Shown one piece after another: positions 1 to 6,543 of a stretch of 22,814 nt of DNA (the first letter of the stretch is position 1; the number at the start of each line of letters is the position of its first letter). Made by a program: the position numbers and the translations under genes. Under the pieces are notes generated by a model. It ran no database searches. It worked only from the letters and a program-made list of their open reading frames with translations, and had not been told where the DNA came from. This stretch comes from JAAAPF01 sp964481035 (GTDB lineage: Bacteria > Pseudomonadota > Alphaproteobacteria > Geminicoccales > Geminicoccaceae): NCBI GenBank assembly GCA_964481035.1, contig CAYZSE010000041.1, positions 1 to 22,814 on the forward strand, in the 5' to 3' direction.

Positions 1-42
1 GCCCGGCGCACCGCAACCCGTCGCCCCCTGACCGCCGCCGGC

Positions 43-957
43 CTACCCGGCGTCGATCGTCGCCGGGCCCGCCCGCACGACGACGAGCCCGGCGCGGATC
101 ACCTTGAACACCAGGGGCGAATGCAGTTCCTGCAGCTCGCCGTCGATCGTCGCCAGCACGGTCTCGGGCCGGGTCTCGATGACCAGCTCGTCGAGGCTCT
201 CGTCGATCACCTCGCCCGCCCGGAAGCCGCCGAAGCGCGAGTGGACGAGCGTCTTGAGCGCCTGCCAGCGGCTCGGGTGGCGCTGCGCGTAGAGCGCCAG
301 ATGGCCGCTCGCCAGGCTCTCGCGGCGCATCAGCTCGAGCCCGTTGCGGCGGAAGGGGCCGTTGGCGACGAAGACGGCGTGGCTCTTGACGGCGAAGCGG
401 CGGCGGCCGTCGTCGATCCGCATGGCGATGGGCTGGGCGTCGACGAAGCGTCGCGCCGCGTCGAACACGGTCTCGGGCCAGTCGGCGAGGCCGGCGGCGC
501 GGACCTGCTCGCGGATCGAGCAGGCCTCGGCGCCGAGCCCGAGCGCGCAGGCGGAAAGGAACAATTCGCCGTTGACCCGGGCGACGTCGATGGTCTCGCG
601 CCGGCCCCGGACCAGCGCCGGCACCGCCGCGTCGACGTCGTTGGGCACGCCCAAATCGCGCGCGAGCAGGTTGAAGGTTCCGCCCGGGACGATGGCGAGC
701 GCGGTGGCGGTGCCGAGCAGCCGTTCCGCCGCCGCACGCACCGTGCCGTCGCCGGCGACGACGACCAGCACGTCCGGTCGATCGTCGGCGAGCAGCGCGG
801 TCAGCGAGCGGTCGACGTCGGCGTCGACGAGGCAGCGCTCGAGACGATGGCCGGCTGCCGTCACTTCGTTCTCGAGCCGGTTCGCGAGCGCTTCCGCCGA
901 GCGGTGGATGAGGCCGCCGGCGCGGGGGTTGACGAAGGCCCGAACCCGCAAAGGCAA
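43..957 (-). CDS. Diacylglycerol kinase-family lipid kinase (YegS/DgkB-like)
   Basis: Predicted ATP-dependent kinase of the diacylglycerol/sphingosine kinase superfamily, acting on a membrane lipid; the exact substrate cannot be read from sequence. About 304 residues, normal for the family. Visible motifs: VNPRAGG (9-15), nucleotide-loop AGDGTV (68-73; the first Gly of the usual GGDGT is Ala), PGGTFN (91-96), and a late IDGELQ segment matching the conserved DGE near the C-terminus. The start chosen is TTG at 957, because AGGA lies 8 bases upstream and the protein then begins directly at the first beta strand. An ATG at 963 is in another frame and would not give this protein. It lies 61 bases downstream of the rhomboid gene on the same strand, so co-transcription is possible. 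Function is confident at family level; the start is moderately sure. Confidence 0.88.
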   Translation of the reverse strand: MPLRVRAFVNPRAGGLIHRSAEALANRLENEVTAAGHRLERCLVDADVDRSLTALLADDRPDVLVVVAGDGTVRAAAERLLGTATALAIVPGGTFNLLARDLGVPNDVDAAVPALVRGRRETIDVARVNGELFLSACALGLGAEACSIREQVRAAGLADWPETVFDAARRFVDAQPIAMRIDDGRRRFAVKSHAVFVANGPFRRNGLELMRRESLASGHLALYAQRHPSRWQALKTLVHSRFGGFRAGEVIDESLDELVIETRPETVLATIDGELQELHSPLVFKVIRAGLVVVRAGPATIDAG

Positions 958-1018
958 GGCGCATGTCCTCTTTCCTCTGAGGTCGCCAGCATAGCCGATC
1001 TCGGCCGGCGCGCGCAGC

Positions 1019-1729
1019 TCAACGCCGGGCGTGGTCCCAAGGCCGCGGGCGGCGGTCCGGTGGGGCCATGAGCTGCAACAGGACGACGCCCGCGACGAAC
1101 CCGCCGGCGTGCGCCCACCAAGCGATCCCGCCACCCAGCGCCGGCCGGGCGAGATCGGCGTAGCCTTGCAAGAGCTGCAGGCCGAACCAGAAGAGCGCGA
1201 AGCCGATCGCCGGCAGGTCGACGAGGAGCGGGAAGATCACGATCGGGATCAGGACCTTGATCTCGGCGCGGGGGTAGGCCCACGCATAGGCCGCGATGAC
1301 GCCGGCGACCGCCCCCGAGGCGCCGATCGTCGGCACCTGCGAGCCGGCGTTGAACCACGTGTGGACGATGCCCGCGGCGATGCCGCAGGCGAGGTAGAAG
1401 GCGACGAAGCGCCACGGGCCGAGCCGGCTCTCCATGGCGCAGCCGAACAGCCACAAGGTCCACATGTTGAAGATCAGGTGCAGCCAGCCGCCGTGCAGGA
1501 AGGTGCTGGTGACGATGCGGCCGTAGTCGGCGAGGCCGAGCGGCGGCAATAGCAGATCCGGCGGCGGCGTGTAGAGGATCGGCACCAGCGCGTAGGCGGC
1601 GATGAAGCGCTGCGCGGCGATCGGCGCGAGCCCCTGCATGTGCAAGAAGACGAGCACGTTCAAGACGATCAGGCTCGCCACCGCGTAGGGCGGCGTGCGG
1701 CAGAAGACGCTGTCGCGAATGGGGATCAT
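1019..1729 (-). CDS. Rhomboid family intramembrane serine protease
   Basis: Polytopic inner-membrane protein of 236 residues expected to cut transmembrane substrates within the bilayer. The catalytic dyad is visible: GASG with Ser138 and, in the last helix, AWWAHAGG with His207. The oxyanion/gating segment HGGWLHLIFN (79-88) is also typical of rhomboids. Around six hydrophobic segments are readable, starting near residue 17, with a long luminal loop (about 50-75) before the HGGW region. The ATG start has no clear Shine-Dalgarno sequence. The lipid kinase follows on the same strand. The substrate is unknown. The 148-base gap upstream separates it from the divergent amidase gene and must hold both promoters, but no strong -35/-10 pair was seen there. 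Confidence 0.92.
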   Translation of the reverse strand: MIPIRDSVFCRTPPYAVASLIVLNVLVFLHMQGLAPIAAQRFIAAYALVPILYTPPPDLLLPPLGLADYGRIVTSTFLHGGWLHLIFNMWTLWLFGCAMESRLGPWRFVAFYLACGIAAGIVHTWFNAGSQVPTIGASGAVAGVIAAYAWAYPRAEIKVLIPIVIFPLLVDLPAIGFALFWFGLQLLQGYADLARPALGGGIAWWAHAGGFVAGVVLLQLMAPPDRRPRPWDHARR

Positions 1730-1877
1730 CGGCGAGCGCCGGAGCGTGCGGACAGCATGGGGCGGATATGGGGTCCGGGCCGGCCGTTGTCGCGGGGGGA
1801 GCGATGCGCCGCGGTGCTTGCCAAGCCGGCGCGCGCCGCCTACCGCCCACCTCTTATCGCCAGCGGGGGAAGGATCG

Positions 1878-3302
1878 TTGCGCTCGGAACTGATCGCGCT
1901 GTCCGCACGCGAGGTCGTGCGGCTCTTGAAGGCGGGCGAGGTCAGCCCGGTCGAGCTGGTCGAGGCGGCCTACGCCCGCATGGAGGCGGTCGAGCCCGCG
2001 GTCAACGCGGTGCCGACCCGCTGCCCGGAGCGGGCCCTCGAGGCGGCGCGCGCGCTCGAGGGCAAGGCCCGGGCGACGCGCCTCGGCGGTTTGCCCATGG
2101 TCGTCAAGGATCTGCACGAGGTCGGCGGCGTGCGCACCACCTTCGGCTCGCCGATCTTCGCGGACCATGTTCCCGCGCGCAGCGAGCGGGCGGTCGCGCG
2201 CCTGGAGGCGGCGGGCGCGATCGTCCTCGGCAAGTCGAACACGCCCGAGTTCGGCGCCGGCGCCAACACCTTCAACGAGGTCTTCGGGCGGACGGTGAAC
2301 CCGTGGAACACCGCGCTCTCCTGCGCCGGCTCCTCGGGCGGCTCGGCGGTGGCGCTCGCGACCGGCACGGCGTGGCTTGCCGACGGCTCGGACCTCGGCG
2401 GCAGCCTGCGGACGCCCGCGGCCTTCACCGGCGTCGTCGGCCTCAGGCCGTCACCGGGCCGGGTGCCGACCGACCAGGAGCACAACCGCTTTCAGACCCT
2501 CTCGGTGCGCGGGCCGATGGCCCGCGACGTGCGCGACCTGGCACTCCTCCTCGACGTGATGTCGGGCTTCGATCCCTTCGACCCTTTGAGCTTCGACGCG
2601 CCGGCGGTGCCGTTCCGCGACGCCGTCGAGCGGCCGCCGCGGCTCAGCCGGGTCGCCTTCTCGAAGGACCTCGGCGGCATCACCCCGGTCGAGCCGGAGA
2701 TCGCGGCGATCTGCGAGCGGGCGGCCCGCGGCTTCGAGGAGCTCGGCGTCGAGGTCGTCGAGGCGAGCCCCGACTTCGCGGGCACGGTCGAGATCTTCGC
2801 GACGCTGCGGGCCGAGCTCTACGCCGCCAACATGGCGCCGCTCCTGGCGGCGCACCGCGCGCAGCTCAAGCCGGAGATCGTCTGGAACATCGAGAAGGGC
2901 CTCGCCCTCGACGCCGATGCGATCGGTGCGGCGGAGCGGGCGCGGAGCGCGCTCCATACCGGCTTCGCGCGGTTCATGGCGGAGCACGACCTGTTCTTGT
3001 GCCCGGCGGCGATCTGCGCGCCCTATCCCGTCGAGCAACGCTACGTCGAGGAGGTCGCGGGGCACCGCTTCGCCAGCTACATCGATTGGGTCACGTGTGC
3101 CTTCGCGATCACGCTCACGGGCGCGCCGGCCTTGTCCCTGCCGGCGGGCCTGACCGCGAGCGGGCTGCCGGTCGGCCTGCAGCTGGTCGGCCGGCCGCGC
3201 GGCGAGGCGCGTCTGTTGGCGGCGGCGGCGCAACTGGAGGACGTGATCGGCCGGGTGCTCGACGGCGTCCTCGATCCGCGCCCGCCCGGGTGGACCCGAT
3301 GA
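1878..3302 (+). CDS. Amidase (amidase signature family)
   Basis: Hydrolase of the amidase-signature superfamily (GatA/AtzF/6-aminohexanoate hydrolase-like), which cleaves carboxamides with a Ser-cisSer-Lys triad. All three residues are present with family spacing: Lys77 in MVVKDLHE, Ser152 in the CAGSSGGS glycine/serine stretch, and nucleophile Ser176 in SDLGGSLRTPA. About 474 residues, full length. The start chosen is TTG at 1878, preceded by GGGGGAAGGA and followed directly by the usual N-terminal helix (SARELVRLLKxGEVSPVELVEA-like). The reading frame stays open upstream to about 1695, but that part looks like non-coding GC-rich sequence. No gatB or gatC is adjacent, so a role in Glu-tRNA amidation is unlikely. 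The substrate cannot be inferred. It stands alone between the divergent rhomboid and the convergent Crp-like gene. Confidence 0.9.
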   Translation: MRSELIALSAREVVRLLKAGEVSPVELVEAAYARMEAVEPAVNAVPTRCPERALEAARALEGKARATRLGGLPMVVKDLHEVGGVRTTFGSPIFADHVPARSERAVARLEAAGAIVLGKSNTPEFGAGANTFNEVFGRTVNPWNTALSCAGSSGGSAVALATGTAWLADGSDLGGSLRTPAAFTGVVGLRPSPGRVPTDQEHNRFQTLSVRGPMARDVRDLALLLDVMSGFDPFDPLSFDAPAVPFRDAVERPPRLSRVAFSKDLGGITPVEPEIAAICERAARGFEELGVEVVEASPDFAGTVEIFATLRAELYAANMAPLLAAHRAQLKPEIVWNIEKGLALDADAIGAAERARSALHTGFARFMAEHDLFLCPAAICAPYPVEQRYVEEVAGHRFASYIDWVTCAFAITLTGAPALSLPAGLTASGLPVGLQLVGRPRGEARLLAAAAQLEDVIGRVLDGVLDPRPPGWTR

Positions 3303-3381
3303 CGCATCGTCAACGCGAGCGACCTGCGTGCGACCCGGCCGCGCGCGTCGCGCCGTCGGCTTCGGCCGCGCGTGCGGGCGA

Positions 3382-4041
3382 TCAGGCGAGCCGGCGGCGC
3401 AACGCGGCGGCGTCGACGAGGTGCCGTCCGCCGGGCCGTCGTTCGACCAGGCCCTGACGCTCGAGCCGCCGCAGCGCGCGGTCGACGTCGATCTTGTCCA
3501 CGCCCAAGAGGGTGGCCCAGACGGCGGTGTCGACGGGCGCGGGCAGCGGCATGAGGCCGGCGCCGGGCCGGGCGGCGCGGGCGAGCGCGGCGACGATCCG
3601 GGCGTCGATCTGCGCGCGCGGCTGGTCGAGCGGTCCGCGCCCCGCGACGAACGCCGCGACGTTGCGCGCCAACTCCGGGCAGTCGCACATGACGTGCAGG
3701 AGATCGCCGCGGGCGATCTCGGCGACACGGACCGGCGTCATCGCGACCATGTGCACCGGCGACGGCTCGTGGCGGAGGGCGAGGCGCAGACCCAAGACGG
3801 CGCCGGCGTCGCTCGTGCCGGTGGTCCGTTCGTCGACGAAGCGAACGCTCACGGTACCTTCGATCAACGCCAGGAACGACGTCCGGACGTCGCCGGCGCG
3901 GATGACGGCCGTGCCCGCCGGGTGCTGGCGCCAGAGGGCGCGCCGGCCGAGCTGGAGGAGCGTCTCGCTGTCGACGCCACAGAAGAGCCCGATCCCTCCC
4001 AACGTCGTTTCGGCCCAGCCGTCGAACGGTTCCCGCGACAT
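3382..4041 (-). CDS. Crp/Fnr-family transcriptional regulator
   Basis: About 219 residues with a cyclic-nucleotide-binding-like beta barrel (about 18-115), a dimer helix (about 140-160) and a C-terminal winged helix-turn-helix (about 168-205, with DTAVWATLLGVDKIDVDRAL as the HTH). The start chosen is ATG 4041, because AAGGA lies 8 bases upstream; another in-frame ATG is at 4065. The phosphate-binding part of the barrel is not canonical: the usual G-E and R-S/T-A contacts of cAMP-binding members read GLRLALR and PVHMVA here. This suggests that it senses another ligand or none. Three cysteines (21, 119, 121) do not form the N-terminal Fnr cluster pattern. It is divergent from msrA, with about 245 bases between them, so it may control itself and msrA; this is inference. 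Confidence 0.82.
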   Translation of the reverse strand: MSREPFDGWAETTLGGIGLFCGVDSETLLQLGRRALWRQHPAGTAVIRAGDVRTSFLALIEGTVSVRFVDERTTGTSDAGAVLGLRLALRHEPSPVHMVAMTPVRVAEIARGDLLHVMCDCPELARNVAAFVAGRGPLDQPRAQIDARIVAALARAARPGAGLMPLPAPVDTAVWATLLGVDKIDVDRALRRLERQGLVERRPGGRHLVDAAALRRRLA

Positions 4042-4203
4042 CACCCGCGTCCTTGTCGTCGTCATTGTTGGCGCGATGACATGCCCTCTATCCGTGCCAC
4101 GACGTGGCGGCGGGGGTAGAGCGTGCGCGCTGGCGCGTTCGCCCGCGGGTATGGCCATCTGCACTTCCACAGCTGACGCTAGTACGATGCGGCGCCGGCC
4201 GCT

Positions 4204-4222
4204 GTGCGAAATTGCACTGCAC
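4204..4222. promoter_or_regulatory. Candidate operator in the crp-like/msrA divergent region
   Basis: The divergent gap contains GTGC-GAAATT-GCAC (4204-4217), an imperfect dyad about the size of a dimeric regulator site. It is followed at once by a second TGCAC (4218-4222), and another GTGC occurs about 5 bases further on. It lies 60-80 bases before the msrA start. It does not match the E. coli CRP (TGTGA-N6-TCACA) or FNR (TTGAT-N4-ATCAA) consensus. The assignment rests only on symmetry and position next to a regulator gene. Confidence 0.22.
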
Positions 4223-4285
4223 GACCGTGCGACTTGGCGGTGGGCCGGCCGCGCCTAAGTGTCGAAGGAGCACAGGAGGTGGTCC

Positions 4286-4942
4286 ATGTTCGCCTGGATG
4301 AGAAAGCTCGATCTGCCCGGCCCCGACACGGCGTTGGCGGGCCGCGACGCGCCGATCCCCACGGCCGCGCGCCACGCGGTCAACGGCCGCTCGCTGCATC
4401 CGCCCTTTCCCGAGGGCAGCGCCGAGGTGGTGCTCGGCTTGGGGTGCTTCTGGGGCGCCGAACGACGCTTCTGGCAGCTTCCGGGGGTGCTGGTGACGGC
4501 GGCAGGTTACGCCGGCGGTCATTCGCCCCACCCGACCTATGACGAGGTCTGCAGCGGCCGCACGGGCCACACCGAGGTCGTGCGTGTCGTCTACGATCCC
4601 GCCGTGGTCGATCTCGACGCGCTCTTGTGCGTCTTCTGGGAGAGCCACGACCCGACCCAGGGGATGCGTCAGGGCAACGACGTCGGCACGCAATATCGCT
4701 CGGCGGTCTACACCGCTGGCGAGGCCGATCTCGCCCACGCCATGGCGAGCCGCGACCGGTACGCGCGCGCCCTGCAGGGCGCCGGCCGCGGGCCGATCAC
4801 GACCGAGCTGCGCGCCGAGGTGCCGTTCTACTATGCGGAGGGCTACCACCAGCAGTACCTGCACAAGGTGCCGCACGGCTATTGCGGCCTCGCCGGAACC
4901 GGCGTCGCCTGCCCCGCCGGCACCGATGGGACGACCTCGTGA
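4286..4942 (+). CDS. msrA: Peptide-methionine (S)-S-oxide reductase MsrA
   Basis: Repairs oxidised methionine (the S epimer of methionine sulfoxide) in proteins or free, using thioredoxin. The active-site motif GCFWGAER is present with catalytic Cys54. Other family landmarks are GYAGG, HTEVVRVVYDP, FWESHDPTQGMRQGNDVGTQYRS and the YYAEGYHQQYL block. Two C-terminal cysteines (HGYCGLAG and VACPAG) match the recycling cysteines of the long, E. coli-type MsrA. Length of 218 residues is normal. ATG 4286 is supported by a perfect AGGAGG at 4274-4279, 6 bases upstream. It is divergent from the Crp-like regulator. The following 156 bases are unusually AT-rich for this genome and precede the DUF882 gene. 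Confidence 0.96.
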   Translation: MFAWMRKLDLPGPDTALAGRDAPIPTAARHAVNGRSLHPPFPEGSAEVVLGLGCFWGAERRFWQLPGVLVTAAGYAGGHSPHPTYDEVCSGRTGHTEVVRVVYDPAVVDLDALLCVFWESHDPTQGMRQGNDVGTQYRSAVYTAGEADLAHAMASRDRYARALQGAGRGPITTELRAEVPFYYAEGYHQQYLHKVPHGYCGLAGTGVACPAGTDGTTS

Positions 4943-4965
4943 GCCCGACGCTTTACTCTCCGGTA

Positions 4966-5009
4966 GATTAAAACCGCAAATTCTAAAACCAGTGCGGGAT
5001 TATTTAATC
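4966..5009. other. AT-rich spacer with a 7-bp inverted repeat
   Basis: Between msrA and the DUF882 gene the base composition drops sharply from the surrounding GC-rich DNA. The spacer has runs such as TTAAAA, AAATTCTAAAA and TTATTTAATCAAAA. GATTAAA (4966-4972) and its exact inverse TTTAATC (5003-5009) are 30 bases apart. This could be an upstream activating stretch for the DUF882 promoter, a binding site for a nucleoid protein, or part of the msrA transcript end. No gene was seen in it. Confidence 0.4.
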
Positions 5010-5015
5010 AAAAGC

Positions 5016-5054
5016 CTCATGCACGGTCCCTAACCCCTTGACGCTCGGCATGAG
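5016..5054. promoter_or_regulatory. Split inverted repeat CTCATGC / GCATGAG, candidate operator
   Basis: CTCATGC at 5016-5022 and its exact inverse GCATGAG at 5048-5054 are separated by 25 bases and flank a TTGACG hexamer (5038-5043). The same half-site forms a compact palindrome upstream of the DUF533 gene at 5701-5718. The repetition at two neighbouring genes is what raises it above chance. A regulator protein is not identified. Confidence 0.35.
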
Positions 5055-5065
5055 CGCGGTATGGC
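5038..5065 (+). promoter_or_regulatory. Candidate sigma-70-type promoter for the DUF882 gene
   Basis: TTGACG (5038-5043) is a near-consensus -35 hexamer. Sixteen bases later comes TATGGC (5060-5065), a weak -10. Transcription would begin near 5072, about 27 bases before the ATG at 5099. The AT-rich stretch upstream fits an UP-like role. The -10 match is poor, so this is tentative. Confidence 0.3.
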
Positions 5066-5067
5066 TG

Positions 5068-5083
5068 CGTCCGGTTACGGACG
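5068..5083 (+). other. Small hairpin just before the DUF882 start region
   Basis: CGTCCG-GTTA-CGGACG is a perfect 6-bp stem with a 4-base loop, ending 15 bases before ATG 5099 and 3 bases before a weak GAGA ribosome-binding site (5087-5090). It could sit at the 5' end of the mRNA and influence stability or initiation, or be another protein-binding dyad. Stems this short arise often by chance in GC-rich DNA. Confidence 0.3.
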
Positions 5084-5098
5084 TGCGAGATTCCGCTT

Positions 5099-5650
5099 AT
5101 GCGCGATGTCACCTCGACCTGGTCTCGCCGGCGGCTGCTCACCCGGGGCGCAGCGGCGGCCGCGCTGGCGCTCCTGCCCGAGGCCGGCTGGTCGCGACCG
5201 GACGAGCGTCGACTCAAGTTCCACAACGTGCACACCGACGAGCGCCTCGACATCGTCTACTACCGCGCCGGGCGCTATCAACCGGCGGCCCTGCTCGAGG
5301 TCGATCATCTGTTCCGCGACTGGCGCGAGAACCAGGCGATCCGGATCGACCACAAGCTCCTCGACTTCCTGCACGAGGTTCAAGCGCGTCTCGGTGCCTT
5401 CCACGCCTGGGAGCTGCTGTCCGGCTACCGGACGCGGCGGACCAACGACATGCTGCGTCGGCGCTCCCGCGGCGTTGCCCGCAACAGCATGCACATCTCC
5501 GGCAAGGCCGCCGATCTCAACCTGCCGGCGGCTCCGCTCGGTCGCACCCGGCAGGTTGCCTTGGAGTTGGCCTGCGGCGGCGTCGGCTACTACCCGCGCT
5601 CGGAATTCGTCCACCTCGACACCGGCCCGGTCCGCGCCTGGGGCGGCTGA
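5099..5650 (+). CDS. Tat-exported DUF882 / YcbK-like M15-family protein
   Basis: Periplasmic protein of 183 residues related to the DUF882/YcbK group, a branch of peptidase M15 (D-Ala-D-Ala carboxypeptidase fold) presumed to act on peptidoglycan. A twin-arginine signal is clear: SRRRLLTRG (9-17) followed by an Ala/Leu-rich stretch to about residue 28. The fold markers are SGYRT (108-112) and the zinc ligands His132 and Asp139 in MHISGKAADLN plus His172 in EFVHLDTG, all intact. In the E. coli homologue's neighbourhood and in LD-transpeptidase pathways such proteins are linked to envelope remodelling; the precise bond cut is unknown. Its upstream region carries several dyads (5016-5083). It is followed by the DUF533 gene on the same strand 82 bases downstream. 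Confidence 0.9.
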   Translation: MRDVTSTWSRRRLLTRGAAAAALALLPEAGWSRPDERRLKFHNVHTDERLDIVYYRAGRYQPAALLEVDHLFRDWRENQAIRIDHKLLDFLHEVQARLGAFHAWELLSGYRTRRTNDMLRRRSRGVARNSMHISGKAADLNLPAAPLGRTRQVALELACGGVGYYPRSEFVHLDTGPVRAWGG

Positions 5651-5700
5651 CCGCCGGTGCCCGCCCTTTTCTCTTCGCGCTGTCACGAAACCCCGCTAGC

Positions 5701-5718
5701 CTCATGCAAATGCATGAG
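5701..5718. promoter_or_regulatory. Perfect 8-2-8 palindrome, candidate operator for the DUF533 gene
   Basis: CTCATGCA-AA-TGCATGAG is a perfect palindrome of two 8-base arms with a 2-base centre. It ends just before the GGGAGG ribosome-binding site (5721-5726) of the gene starting at 5733. Size and symmetry suit a dimeric repressor, and binding there would block elongation or initiation. The 2-base centre makes a stable RNA hairpin less likely than a DNA operator. The same CTCATGC half-site occurs as a split inverted repeat before the DUF882 gene. Confidence 0.45.
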
Positions 5719-5732
5719 CAGGGAGGACCGCG

Positions 5733-6530
5733 ATGCGACAGTCTGGTGACATTATCGGGCAGCTCTTGGGAGGGCTGATGAACCCCCAGGCGACGCAGCG
5801 CGTGCAGCACGCGCTCGGCGGTCAGGGGCTGGGCCAGGGCGACAGCCCGCTCGCCGGCATCCTCGGCCAGCTTCAAGGCGCGATGGGGCAGGGCGGTGCG
5901 GCGAGCAGCGGCGGTGCCTTGGGCGGGCTCGCCGGGCTTGCCAAGAGCTTTCTCGGCCAGATGCAGCAGAGCCCGGCCGCGGCGGGCGGCGCGGGCGCGC
6001 TCGCGGGCATGCTCCTCGGCGGCGGCAAGGGCGCGATGCGCGGCGGCGCGCTCGCGCTTCTGGGCTCGCTCGCGGCTTCGGCGCTGAGCCAGAGCGGCCG
6101 CGCGGCGGCGCCGGCCTCGACCGACGACCTGCCGGGCGCGATGCGCGCGGCGCAGGTCGACCCGCAAGCAGACCCGGCCCTCACCGAGCGCGCCGACGTC
6201 CTGCTTCTCGCCATGGTCAACGCCGCCAAGGCCGACGGGCGGATCGACCCGCAGGAGCTCGAGCGCCTCAAGGGCAAGGTCGCCGAGGACGGGATCGACC
6301 AGGCCGAGGTGGAGCAGCTGGGCCAGATGCTCGAGGCGCCGATGGACCTCGACGGTCTGGTCGCCCAGGTCCGCGACCCGCAGCTCGCCGCCGAGGTCTA
6401 TGCGGCGTCCGCGCTCAGCATCAAGATCGACACCGACGCCGAGCGCCAGTACCTGCAGACCCTGGCGCAGCGCATCGACCTCGACGCTGGGACGGTCCAG
6501 CAGCTGCACCGCCTCCTGGGCGTCGCCTGA
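5733..6530 (+). CDS. DUF533 / TerB-like domain protein (YebE-like)
   Basis: Protein of 265 residues resembling the YebE/DUF533 group, whose C-terminal part is a tellurite-resistance TerB-like helical domain. The N-terminal half (about 28-125) is rich in Gly, Gln, Ala and Met, with a hydrophobic Gly-rich segment at about 84-117 that may insert in or associate with the membrane. The C-terminal domain (about 148-265) contains VNAAKADGRIDPQELERL, an acidic EF-hand-like loop typical of TerB proteins. The molecular role is unknown; E. coli yebE responds to envelope stress, but I do not infer the same here. ATG 5733 is backed by GGGAGG 6 bases upstream. A compact palindrome lies directly before that ribosome-binding site. 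Its stop codon pairs with that of the convergent aminotransferase in a hairpin. Confidence 0.82.
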   Translation: MRQSGDIIGQLLGGLMNPQATQRVQHALGGQGLGQGDSPLAGILGQLQGAMGQGGAASSGGALGGLAGLAKSFLGQMQQSPAAAGGAGALAGMLLGGGKGAMRGGALALLGSLAASALSQSGRAAAPASTDDLPGAMRAAQVDPQADPALTERADVLLLAMVNAAKADGRIDPQELERLKGKVAEDGIDQAEVEQLGQMLEAPMDLDGLVAQVRDPQLAAEVYAASALSIKIDTDAERQYLQTLAQRIDLDAGTVQQLHRLLGVA

Positions 6531-6543
6531 CGCCCCTCAGGCG
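6524..6543. terminator. Shared hairpin at convergent stop codons
   Basis: CGCCTGA-CGCCCC-TCAGGCG gives a perfect 7-bp stem with a 6-base loop. The plus-strand TGA of the DUF533 gene (6528-6530) and the minus-strand TGA of the aminotransferase gene (6537-6539) are base-paired with each other in the stem. There is no T-tract on either side, so if it terminates it would need Rho or act as a 3'-end stabiliser. A bidirectional role is plausible from position. Confidence 0.45.

Noticed and set aside
3303..3381. Repeat GGCCGCGCG in the gap between the amidase and Crp-like genes
   Set aside because: The copies are direct, not inverted, and occur in DNA of very low complexity; no terminator or site could be supported.
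2451..3728. Minus-strand open frame spanning the amidase and the Crp-like gene
   Set aside because: It crosses two well-supported genes in shadow frames and shows no domain.
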